DNA of 43,358 nucleotides from NCBI GenBank assembly GCA_035294725.1, contig DATGKK010000146.1:1-43358 (forward strand), given 5' to 3'. The stretch's first letter is position 1. Each line of letters starts with the position of its first letter. The notes under the pieces were generated by a model that saw only the letters and a list, made by a program, of their open reading frames with translations, was not told the DNA's origin and made no database searches. A program made the translations under genes and the position numbers. Below are positions 7,617 to 15,019 of this stretch, one piece after another. The DNA is from DATGKK01 sp035294725 (GTDB taxonomy: Bacteria > Actinomycetota > Acidimicrobiia > Acidimicrobiales > Bog-793).

Positions 7617-8713
7617 GATGGAGCCGGGCGACGACCCGTACCCTCGTCAAGCTCGCCGCCTTCGCAATTGCCTGCGTCGTCGTGGCGGGGTGGCTCGTCG
7701 CTCGGATTGGCAACGTCCAACTCTTCTCCGACGACGTCGGGTACCGGGCTCAGCTCTCTGACGCGACCGGGCTCGCGCCGGGCGACGCCGTCAAGATCTC
7801 GGGCGTCACAGTCGGCCGGGTCAACTCGGTCGGTGCACGGCACGGGTACGCACTCGTTTCGTTCGACGTCGAGCCGGACGTCCACCTGCGCTCCACGACC
7901 GGCGTCGGCATGCAGTGGCTCGACGTCATCGGGGACAAGGTCCTCTACCTGTACCCGGGCTCCTCGGGCCGCGTGCTCCGCCCCGGTGCCACGCTGCCGC
8001 TCTCGAACGACGTCGGGGACGCCTCGATCGGGGCGCTCCTCAACACCCTCGGCCCGTTCCTTCAGGCCATTGACCCGACCGAGCAGGACGCCTTCCTCGC
8101 CGCCGTCGCCGGGACGCTGCAGGGCGACGGCGTCAAGGTTCACCAGCTCGTCGACCACACCGCCGAGGTCGCCGGCACCGTCGGCTCGGTCTCCGGGCAG
8201 CTCGGCGTGCTCATCGACAACCTCGACACGGTGGTCTCGGCCGTCGCCCACCGCCGTAGCGACCTCGCTGGGCTCAGCAACGACCTGGCAGCACTCTCGG
8301 GCACGCTCGCCGCCAACAACGGCCTCGTCGACTCCACGGTCGGGAATCTCGGTCGGGCCGAGCAGGACCTCGCTGGGCTGCTCCAGCGAAACTCCGCCAA
8401 TCTCGGCTCCCTCATCGCGAATCTGAAGGGCCTGTCCGCAGACCTCGACGCCCACGGGCGGGCGCTCGCACTGACCTTGCACGACTTCCCTGCAGGCCTC
8501 GCGCCCTACCAGGAGATCTCCTCCTACGGGCAGTGGTTCGAGATCGACCCCGTCTTCACCTGCCTCGCCAATCAGACGGCCTGCTCCTATCAGCAACCGA
8601 CCAACGAACCGGGCGCCTCGGAAGCCGCTCCCTCTCGCGCCGGTGCCGGGCGCGGCACAGGCGGCGCCGGCAACCTCGGCGCCTACTTCGGGACCCTGTC
8701 GGGAGGAGGATGA
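7613..8713 (+). CDS. mceB: Mce protein, second (MceB position)
   Basis: A 366-aa Mce subunit. It has an N-terminal membrane helix at about 9-26 (LVKLAAFAIACVVVAGWLVA), then the Mce domain with YRAQLSDATGLAPGDAVKIS and GVTVGRVNSVGARHGYALVS, which is close to the family consensus. A coiled helical stretch to about residue 290 follows, with repeated L-x-G-L-x-N-D patterns (SDLAGLSNDLAALSGTLAAN). A Cys pair (FTCLANQTAC) lies near the C-terminus. The GTG at 7613 overlaps the mceA stop by four bases. Confidence 0.92.
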   Translation: MRWSRATTRTLVKLAAFAIACVVVAGWLVARIGNVQLFSDDVGYRAQLSDATGLAPGDAVKISGVTVGRVNSVGARHGYALVSFDVEPDVHLRSTTGVGMQWLDVIGDKVLYLYPGSSGRVLRPGATLPLSNDVGDASIGALLNTLGPFLQAIDPTEQDAFLAAVAGTLQGDGVKVHQLVDHTAEVAGTVGSVSGQLGVLIDNLDTVVSAVAHRRSDLAGLSNDLAALSGTLAANNGLVDSTVGNLGRAEQDLAGLLQRNSANLGSLIANLKGLSADLDAHGRALALTLHDFPAGLAPYQEISSYGQWFEIDPVFTCLANQTACSYQQPTNEPGASEAAPSRAGAGRGTGGAGNLGAYFGTLSGGG

Positions 8714-9915
8714 TGGCTGCCGAGCTGCAACGCACGGGGCCGGCGGGGCGCCGATGGGCCGCACGCCTCGTCCCGAAAGCGATCACGGAGTGGAACCGCA
8801 CCCGGATCGGCGTCGCGAGCATCCTCGGGATGGCGCTCGTCGTAGCGACGGCGCTCCTCGCGAGCTCGAGCGTGTTCGCCTCGGCCTACACGGTGCGAGC
8901 CCGTTTCGCCAACGCCGTCGGGCTGCAGGCGGGCGACCAGGTCCTGCTCGCCGGTGTGGCCGTCGGCAAGGTCTCCTCGGTCCAGGTCGTCGGCGACCAC
9001 GTGGTGGCCGACCTCGCCATCGACGACGGCGTGGAGGTGCCGAAAGACTCCTCGGCACAGATCGCGGTGCAGTCGCTGCTCGGCGTGATCGGCGTCGACA
9101 TCCTGCCCGGCGAACAGTGGCAGCACCTGCTCGGCAACGGCTCTGTCATCACGAACACCTCCGTGCCGTTCGAGTACTTCGAGGTGCAGAACTCCGCCGG
9201 CCACCTGCTCTCCTCGACCGACGCCAGGGCGCTCGGCGAGGTCGTCTCGGACCTCGATCAGGCCACGAGCGGCGACAAGGCACAGGTCCACGAGATCATC
9301 GACGGACTTGCCAGGGCGACCGCCGCCATCGACCAGCACCGGAACGCCGCCGCCCAGCTCATCGACGCCGCCGAAGCGCTCTCGGCCACGCTCGCCTCGA
9401 AGGACCGCCAGCTCGCCACCGTCCTCGACGACCTCGATCTCGTGATGAGGGGGCTCGCGTCCAACAGCAGCCAGCTCGGCCTGCTCATCGACCAGACGGA
9501 GGCGACCGCCCTCCAGACATCGAGCCTCATCAGCCGCAATCAGCCCCGGCTCTCGCAGATGCTCGACGACCTCCACAAGGCGCTCTCGATCCTTGGTCAG
9601 CACCAGCTCGACATCGCCCGCTCCGTGGCCTTCGCCGCGAGCGCTATCAAGGGCTTTGCCTCGGTCGGCAAGTCGGGGAGCGCCTCGACCCCGTGGGCGA
9701 ACATCTTCACGAACGTCCTCGGTGCCGCCGCCGGTTATGGCGTCTTCGGCAGCTGCGGAGCCCTCGACCAGGCGCTCGACGTCGCGCTCGGACCCGACCC
9801 ACTCCCGTGCAACCGGCGAAGTGGTCCGCCGATCGGCGAGTCCGGCACCAGATCAGGCTCCGCGAGCACCCCGGCGTCCTCGCTCGTGAGCCCATTCGTC
9901 GGGGGTGGGTCGTGA
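8713..9915 (+). CDS. mceC: Mce protein, third (MceC position)
   Basis: A 400-aa Mce subunit. Membrane helix at about 32-52 (GMALVVATALLASSSVFASA). The Mce domain contains VRARFANAVGLQAGDQVLLA then GVAVGKVSSVQVVGDHVVAD. A long alpha-helical rod follows. The C-terminal tail holds two cysteines in a FGSCGALDQALDVALGPDPL-PC block. Two adjacent ATGs (8710 and 8713) are possible. I prefer 8713 because GGGAGG (8701-8706) is then 6 nt away; 8710 would instead give the ATGA overlap. Confidence 0.92.
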   Translation: MAAELQRTGPAGRRWAARLVPKAITEWNRTRIGVASILGMALVVATALLASSSVFASAYTVRARFANAVGLQAGDQVLLAGVAVGKVSSVQVVGDHVVADLAIDDGVEVPKDSSAQIAVQSLLGVIGVDILPGEQWQHLLGNGSVITNTSVPFEYFEVQNSAGHLLSSTDARALGEVVSDLDQATSGDKAQVHEIIDGLARATAAIDQHRNAAAQLIDAAEALSATLASKDRQLATVLDDLDLVMRGLASNSSQLGLLIDQTEATALQTSSLISRNQPRLSQMLDDLHKALSILGQHQLDIARSVAFAASAIKGFASVGKSGSASTPWANIFTNVLGAAAGYGVFGSCGALDQALDVALGPDPLPCNRRSGPPIGESGTRSGSASTPASSLVSPFVGGGS

Positions 9916-11411
9916 AGCTCCTCTCGGCTGCCACCCGCCGGCTCCTAGGCGCGCGAGCTCTTACCGCGATCTCCTCGGCCGTGCTCGTGGTCGCCCTCGC
10001 GAGCGGGGCGATCTGGCTCGCCAGCTCCCCCGGCAGCTACTCGCTCCATGCCGTCTTCTCGAACGGGCAGGGCCTGTTCCCCGGAGCGGCCGTCCGGCTC
10101 CTCGGCGTCCGGATCGGCACCGTCACCAGCGTCGACTACGAAGGCGGCTCCGTCCACGTGAGCATGCAGATCGACGGCGACCAGCAGCTGCCGGCCGGTG
10201 TCCGCGCCGCCCTCGTGTCGCCGCTGCTGCTCGGCCAGCCCGACGTCGAGCTCGACCCCGGGTACACCGGCGGGCCGACGATGCCAGGCGGGGCGACGAT
10301 CCCCGAGTCGCGCACTGCGGTGCCGGTCTCCACCGACATGCTGTTGAAACAGCTGCAGCGTGTGCTCGGTGCGGTTCCGCCGTCGTCCATGCACGGTCTC
10401 GTCGCCAATCTCGCCACCGACCTCGCGGGCCAGGGGAGCCAACTCGGCCAGCTGATCTCCTCGGCGTCAGGCACGCTGGCGCTGCTTGCCGAGAAGGGCG
10501 ACGAGCTCGGCCGCCTCGACGGGAGCCTCGCCCAGCTGACCGGCACGCTCCGAGGCAACGAGAGCCAGCTGCTCGACCTCGTGTCGGAGTACCAGACGGT
10601 CGCCGGGGTCATCGCCGCTCATCAGCAGGCGCTCGGCTCGGCGATCGCCGACCTCTCGAGGGCGAGCGCCCAGCTCGCCGGCCTGCTCAGCCCGAACCTG
10701 AAGCCGCTGCACGACGACGTCGCCGTGATCGCGACTGCCGGCCGGACGCTCGACCGCAACCTCTCCAACCTCGACGGCATCATGTCGTCCTCGCGCTCGC
10801 TCTTCGCAGTTGCCCATCGGGCGTACAGCCCGCAGTACCGGTGGCTGAACCTCAACAACCAGCTCGCCCCGGGCCTCAGCGCGTCGGTCATGGAGGGTCT
10901 CATCCGGGACCGCCTCGCCGGCATCTGCCGGCGGGTCCTCGCCCACCACGCCGCCGGCCTGCCACCGAAGGCCAAGGCGACCCTCGCGAAGTGCGGGAAC
11001 CCGGACTCGGGCTACTTCGACCCGATCCTCGGCCTGGTGCCAGAGATCATCGCGAAGGGCGACCTCCCCGGCGCCGGTGCCCCGGCCGTCTCGGACGCAA
11101 CATCCCCCGCCGCTTCGTTGCTCGCGCCCGGCCTGGCGAGCATCCCTGGGCTCACGCCGGCACAGCGGCAACGGATCACCTCGGCCCTCTCGCCGTCGGC
11201 GCCGCGCCGTCACCGCCGCCGTTGCCCGGCCCTCGCCGGGTCGGCGGCGGGCGGATCGAGCGTCGACCGGGCGATCGACTGCCTGCTCGGCCCACTCCCG
11301 CCTCTCGGCGGAGCCATCACGAGCACGACGATCGGCACGAGCGGCGGGCTCGTCGGCGCGGCACCCCAGCTGTGGTGGACACCGCTCGCCCGGATCGGAT
11401 GGTGGCGGTGA
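9912..11411 (+). CDS. mceD: Mce protein, fourth (MceD position), with extended C-terminus
   Basis: The longest Mce subunit of the operon at 499 aa. Membrane helix at about 16-36 (AISSAVLVVALASGAIWLAS). The Mce domain carries LHAVFSNGQGLFPGAAVRLL and GVRIGTVTSVDYEGGSVHVS. The helical rod runs to about residue 300. The C-terminal 150 residues hold cysteines (LAGICRRVL, LAKCGN) and a basic patch (APRRHRRRCP). A final VDRAIDCLLGPLPPLG block resembles the corresponding tail of the third Mce protein. The GTG at 9912 overlaps the previous stop as GTGA. Confidence 0.91.
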   Translation: MKLLSAATRRLLGARALTAISSAVLVVALASGAIWLASSPGSYSLHAVFSNGQGLFPGAAVRLLGVRIGTVTSVDYEGGSVHVSMQIDGDQQLPAGVRAALVSPLLLGQPDVELDPGYTGGPTMPGGATIPESRTAVPVSTDMLLKQLQRVLGAVPPSSMHGLVANLATDLAGQGSQLGQLISSASGTLALLAEKGDELGRLDGSLAQLTGTLRGNESQLLDLVSEYQTVAGVIAAHQQALGSAIADLSRASAQLAGLLSPNLKPLHDDVAVIATAGRTLDRNLSNLDGIMSSSRSLFAVAHRAYSPQYRWLNLNNQLAPGLSASVMEGLIRDRLAGICRRVLAHHAAGLPPKAKATLAKCGNPDSGYFDPILGLVPEIIAKGDLPGAGAPAVSDATSPAASLLAPGLASIPGLTPAQRQRITSALSPSAPRRHRRRCPALAGSAAGGSSVDRAIDCLLGPLPPLGGAITSTTIGTSGGLVGAAPQLWWTPLARIGWWR

Positions 11412-12484
11412 GCAGGTCTGCGTCCCGACGCCGGAGCTGGGTCTCCGGAGGCCGGCGGCGCGCCTGGCTCCGTGCGGCCGCGTCCACCGCCTGCTGTGTT
11501 GCCGCCGGGACCGGCTCCTCCGGCTGCTTGCTCGCCTCGGCCCCGACGATCACCGCGACTGCCTACTTCTCCGACGTCGGCAACCTCTCCCCAGGGGCGC
11601 CCGTGCAGCTGGCCGGCGTCACCGTCGGCAGCGTGCGCTCGATCACCCTTGTCGGGGACCGGGCGAAGGTCGTCATCTCCCTCGACCAGAGCGCGCGGGT
11701 CCCGGCAGGTGTTCGGGCGGAGGCACAGCAATCGACCGTTCTTGGTGAGGAGGTCATCTCGCTCGTCGAACCGCCGAACGCCTCGACCCGCCCCCTTGCG
11801 AACGGGTCGGTGATCTCCCGGACGGCACTCGTTCCGGGGATCCAGCAGTTCGTCGGCGGCGGAACCGCCGTGCTCGGGGCCATCGGGACGAGCCAACTCG
11901 CCTCGCTCGTGGACGCCGGGGGAGAGGGGCTCGGGGGCCAGGCTCGAGAGCTACGCCAGCTCATCTCCAGCCTTGACACGGTGACCGCCGGCTACTCGTC
12001 ACGAGACGGGGAGATCCGCTCGCTCGTGTCGAGCATGAACGAGCTGAACGGCTCACTCGCGCCCCATGCATCCGCGGACGCCGAGGCGCTGTCGAACCTC
12101 GCGCGGACGGTCCACGTGCTCCGGGTGCAATCGCAGCGCCTCGTCTACCTGCTGCGGGGGCTCGACCGACTCTCGGTCGAGGGTCACTCGCTCCTCACCG
12201 AGCAGCTCGGCGAGATCGACCTTCAGTTGACGGCGCTCGCGGGAGTCACGACGACGCTCGACAGCAACCAGCGTGCGATCGCCGAGCTCCTCCAACAGCT
12301 CCCGGGCCACGACATGACACTGCGCGACACGACCGTGAACAATTTCTCCCAGGTCATCGACTCGATCGTCGTATGCGGTCTTCCCGACGGCGGCTCGAGC
12401 GAGCAGGCGGCCTCGAGCTGCCACGGTGCAGGCGGGTCCCAGGCGAGGGGCACCGCCACGGGATCACCAGGAGGCGGCTCGTGA
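11408..12484 (+). CDS. mceE: Mce protein, fifth (MceE position), probable lipoprotein
   Basis: A 358-aa Mce subunit. The N-terminus is twin-Arg-rich and basic, followed by a short hydrophobic stretch and GTGSSGCLLAS. The Cys at this point fits the fifth Mce protein being a lipoprotein (LprK-like) in mycobacterial operons. The lipobox SSGC is poor, however, since -3 is Ser, so lipidation is inferred mainly from position. The Mce domain shows TAYFSDVGNLSPGAPVQLAG and VTVGSVRSITLVGDRAKVVI. The GTG at 11408 overlaps the mceD stop; an ATG at 11399 in the same frame is an alternative. Confidence 0.9.
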   Translation: MSRSASRRRSWVSGGRRRAWLRAAASTACCVAAGTGSSGCLLASAPTITATAYFSDVGNLSPGAPVQLAGVTVGSVRSITLVGDRAKVVISLDQSARVPAGVRAEAQQSTVLGEEVISLVEPPNASTRPLANGSVISRTALVPGIQQFVGGGTAVLGAIGTSQLASLVDAGGEGLGGQARELRQLISSLDTVTAGYSSRDGEIRSLVSSMNELNGSLAPHASADAEALSNLARTVHVLRVQSQRLVYLLRGLDRLSVEGHSLLTEQLGEIDLQLTALAGVTTTLDSNQRAIAELLQQLPGHDMTLRDTTVNNFSQVIDSIVVCGLPDGGSSEQAASSCHGAGGSQARGTATGSPGGGS

Positions 12485-13674
12485 GGGCTCGACTCATTGC
12501 GAACCTCGTCGCGTTCTGCGTGATCACGCTCGGACTCATCGGGTATGGGGTGGTCGACCTGCTCGGGGACCCGCTGCAGTCACCGCTGCTCGTCTCGGCG
12601 ACCTTTCCCGACGCCGCAGGGGTGGCGCCGAATTTCGGCGTCGTGCTCGACGGCGTGGTGGTGGGGTCGGTCGCCAGCGTGCAGCTCACCCGCGAGGGCG
12701 CCCGGGTCGAGATCGCGCTGCGGCGGGGCGTCGTCGTACCCTCGAACGTCTCAGCCAGCGTCGGCCTCGCGAACGACCTCGGCGAGCAACAGATCGAGCT
12801 CGTCTGCAGGGGCCGACCGTCGAAGACGCCCCTGCGCCCCGGAGCGCGTATCCCCGTCGAGAGCGGCGGCGTGCCGGTGCAGATCGGGAGAGTCATCGGG
12901 ACGGCGAGCCGGCTGTTGGCGAGCATCGGCGCCCGCCAGCTGAACGCCCTTCTTGCCGCGCTCGGGCGTGGACTTTCGGGACAGGCCCAGAACCTCCAGG
13001 AGATCATGAGAGCCTCGCAGCAGTTCTCGGTCGAGTTCCTCGCCTACCAGCGCCAGTTCGAGGCGCTGCTCGCCAACTCGACCCCTGTGCTGGACGGCCT
13101 CGCCGGCGACGGCTCGCAGCTGCGCCAGGACCTCGCCGACACCGAGGTGCTCGCGAACGTCCTCGACCACCACCGCTACGACCTTGTCCACCTGCTCGAC
13201 AACGGTGCCACGGCCGCGCAGCTCGCCGACCGTTTCCTTGGCGCCAACGAGCCCAATCTCACCTGCATCCTGCACGACTTCGCCGACGCTGCCGCGAACG
13301 TCGCCAAACCGGCGAACCTGTCGAACCTCAGCGTCGGCCTTGCCACGAACCCCTGGTTCTTCGGAGCCGTCGCGGCCATCTCGCCGACCGGTCCCGCGAG
13401 GAGCCTGTTCGCCGGAGATCCTGCCAACCCGCACCAGGAGTGGCTCCGGACTCGCCTCCTCCTGCCGCCGGGCTCGCCGGCGGCGGAGCAGTACTCCCAC
13501 CCGACCAGGCTCAACCCTGTCCTCCCTGGCGCCGCGTGCGTCACGCAGTTCGGGCGGGGTGTCGGTCCCGCTTCCCAGAGGCTGCCTCAGTTTCCGGTGG
13601 ACGGCACCCGTTACGACTGGCCGTCGGCCGCAAGCGCCTACGTGCGACCTCCACATCGAAAGGACGGACCATGA
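12481..13674 (+). CDS. mceF: Mce protein, sixth (MceF position)
   Basis: A 397-aa Mce subunit. The N-terminal membrane helix at about 6-24 (IANLVAFCVITLGLIGYGVV) begins almost at the start, as in MceF. The Mce domain includes VSATFPDAAGVAPNFGVVLD and GVVVGSVASVQLTREGARVE. The rod domain is followed by TCILHDFADAAANVAKPANL, a block characteristic of MceF-type C-termini, then a Pro-rich end. The GTG at 12481 overlaps the mceE stop. It is the last of the six Mce genes, completing the hexamer usually encoded in actinobacterial mce operons. Confidence 0.91.
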   Translation: MRARLIANLVAFCVITLGLIGYGVVDLLGDPLQSPLLVSATFPDAAGVAPNFGVVLDGVVVGSVASVQLTREGARVEIALRRGVVVPSNVSASVGLANDLGEQQIELVCRGRPSKTPLRPGARIPVESGGVPVQIGRVIGTASRLLASIGARQLNALLAALGRGLSGQAQNLQEIMRASQQFSVEFLAYQRQFEALLANSTPVLDGLAGDGSQLRQDLADTEVLANVLDHHRYDLVHLLDNGATAAQLADRFLGANEPNLTCILHDFADAAANVAKPANLSNLSVGLATNPWFFGAVAAISPTGPARSLFAGDPANPHQEWLRTRLLLPPGSPAAEQYSHPTRLNPVLPGAACVTQFGRGVGPASQRLPQFPVDGTRYDWPSAASAYVRPPHRKDGP

Positions 13675-14357
13675 CGGTGTCGAGAGCTCCCGGCCACCGC
13701 CCACGACCCCAGGTGCCCGGGACGGCTACCGAGGCGCCCCCAACCGAGGCGACCGAGCCGCGCCGGGGCGACGAGCTGCCGGCAGGAGCCGGCCCTCCCG
13801 TGCCCCTCGGTGCGGGCGACCTGTCACAGCGCCGTGCCCGGTGGCGGGCAGCTGTTGGCACGGTGCCCGCACTCGCCCTCACCGCAGCCCTCGGTTGCGC
13901 CGGCACGGCGGGGTTCGGGCTCGCGTGGGTGTTCGACAGCGGCTCCTCGCCCCCGACTGCGGGGGTGCTGAGCAGCTCCCGACAGGTGGTGACTGCGCTC
14001 ACGAACTTCGATCCGGGGACGGTCTCGTCGGACTTCGCCGGGCTCGAGCGGGAGGCGACGGGGGGGTTCGCAAGCCAGGCCCGGCGTTTCTTTGGCACGC
14101 GCATCCAGCGTGAGCTGAGGGCGGCCGACGCCGCCTCGCGGGGGCAGATCGAGGACCTCTACGTCCAGTCGGTCGCCGGCACCCGCGCGACCGTGTTCGC
14201 CGTCGTCTCGCAGAAGTACCTCAACAAGGATGCGCCGTCACCGGTGGACGACACGCTGCGGCTCGTGCTCGACCTGAGAGAGATCGGCGGAGCCTGGAAG
14301 GTCTCGTCGGTACAGGTGCTCCAGCAACCCGTCTCGGCCGGAGTCGGGTCGAAGTAG
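13671..14357 (+). CDS. Mce-associated membrane protein (Mam / Mas-like)
   Basis: A 228-aa single-pass protein closing the mce operon, in the position of the Mam proteins that stabilise Mce complexes. Residues 1-60 are a Pro/Arg-rich cytoplasmic part. A membrane helix lies at about 66-87 (PALALTAALGCAGTAGFGLAW). The outer domain of about 130 residues has an NTF2-like alpha/beta pattern (VVTALTNFDPGTVSSDFAGL at its start, RLVLDLREIGGAWKVSSVQV at its end), as in Mam proteins. The ATG at 13671 overlaps the mceF stop as ATGA. Confidence 0.88.
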   Translation: MTVSRAPGHRPRPQVPGTATEAPPTEATEPRRGDELPAGAGPPVPLGAGDLSQRRARWRAAVGTVPALALTAALGCAGTAGFGLAWVFDSGSSPPTAGVLSSSRQVVTALTNFDPGTVSSDFAGLEREATGGFASQARRFFGTRIQRELRAADAASRGQIEDLYVQSVAGTRATVFAVVSQKYLNKDAPSPVDDTLRLVLDLREIGGAWKVSSVQVLQQPVSAGVGSK

Positions 14358-14372
14358 GAGAGGGTCCTCTTG

Positions 14373-14397
14373 GGCGTCACCGCGGGAACCTGACGCC
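14373..14397 (+). terminator. Hairpin after the mce operon
   Basis: A perfect 7-bp stem, GGCGTCA (14373-14379) and TGACGCC (14391-14397), with an 11-nt loop, 15 nt after the mam stop. There is no T-run, so termination is only a suggestion. Confidence 0.4.
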
Positions 14398-14641
14398 GAG
14401 CCGGCTGCCGGCACTGCCGAGGTGACGGCGGGCTCGCGTGGGCGGACGAACGGGCCGAGGCTCGCCAGGCGCGCCCCAGCCGCTGCTCCGCCGTCGAGCA
14501 ACAGCGGTGCCGCCACCCCCACGCGGCGAGGATCCTCGAGGTCGCGGTGGCCGTGCGAGGGAATGCCGTGCACGGCGAGCGCCGGGCAGGGCGCGCCCCA
14601 TGATGTTGGACAGGTAGTTCGAAGTGCGATCATGTGGGGCG
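14398..14641. other. Non-coding stretch with two 12-bp palindromes
   Basis: I find no convincing gene between the mce-operon hairpin and the small ORF at 14642. It holds two perfect 12-bp palindromes 26 nt apart: CGAGGATCCTCG (14527-14538) and GCCGTGCACGGC (14565-14576). These may be protein-binding sites upstream of the small gene. Confidence 0.4.
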
Positions 14642-14845
14642 ATGCCTGTTCAGGACGACTGCCGGCACTACGTGCGGCAGACGGTCCGGGGAGGCGAGTT
14701 GCTCGAGCGGTGCCGTCTCGGCGCCAACCACAACCTGCCGTTCGCATGCCCGGAGGGGTGCGTGTTCTTCGAGCCCCGGCGGACCTCCTCAGCCGGCTGG
14801 CAGGTCCGCGACCGGCACCGGGACGATCGCCCCGAGGGCTCGTAG
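14642..14845 (+). CDS. Small four-cysteine protein, unknown function
   Basis: A 67-aa ORF, cytoplasmic, with no signal peptide. It has four cysteines (residues 7, 24, 36 and 40) in a C-x16-C-x11-C-x3-C arrangement. The segment PFACPEGCVFFEPRR looks like a conserved motif of short actinobacterial proteins annotated only as hypothetical, as far as I remember. A structural zinc or Fe-S site is plausible. The ATG at 14642 follows GTGGGG; an in-frame GTG at 14624 would add six residues. It stands alone between the mce operon and two strong hairpins. The function is unknown. Confidence 0.65.
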   Translation: MPVQDDCRHYVRQTVRGGELLERCRLGANHNLPFACPEGCVFFEPRRTSSAGWQVRDRHRDDRPEGS

Positions 14846-14877
14846 AGCCGGGTTTCGCCAAGCAATCAGCCGAACGC

Positions 14878-14913
14878 GGCAGGGTCCCCGGCCTGACCTC
14901 CGGGGACCCTGCC
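14878..14913. terminator. Strong terminator-like hairpin, 14-bp perfect stem
   Basis: GGCAGGGTCCCCGG (14878-14891) and CCGGGGACCCTGCC (14900-14913) are exact reverse complements with an 8-nt loop. It sits between the ends of two convergent genes (14845 plus, 15020 minus). Its symmetry would let it act in both directions. Confidence 0.75.
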
Positions 14914-14933
14914 CGTCCGGTTGGAGGGGAACA

Positions 14934-14964
14934 CAACTGCGGGGTGGACGAGGCCCCGCAGTTG
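14934..14964. terminator. Second terminator-like hairpin, 11-bp perfect stem
   Basis: CAACTGCGGGG (14934-14944) and CCCCGCAGTTG (14954-14964) with a 9-nt loop. It lies 20 nt from the previous hairpin and 55 nt beyond the end of the minus-strand secreted-protein gene, so it most likely serves the sortase cassette. Confidence 0.7.
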
Positions 14965-15019
14965 AGGGGGGAACGAGCCGGGCCCGCTACGTGGCCGGTC
15001 CGGCGAGGCGTTCAGCCGA

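Noticed and set aside
14605..14625. GGTAGTTCGAAGTGC resembles a tRNA T-arm
   Set aside because: No acceptor stem, D-arm or anticodon arm can be folded around it and no CCA end follows.
14238..14936. 232-codon minus-strand frame over the mam end and the gap
   Set aside because: Arg/Pro/Gly-rich composition, overlaps mam and the small cysteine gene, and crosses a strong hairpin; no recognisable motif.
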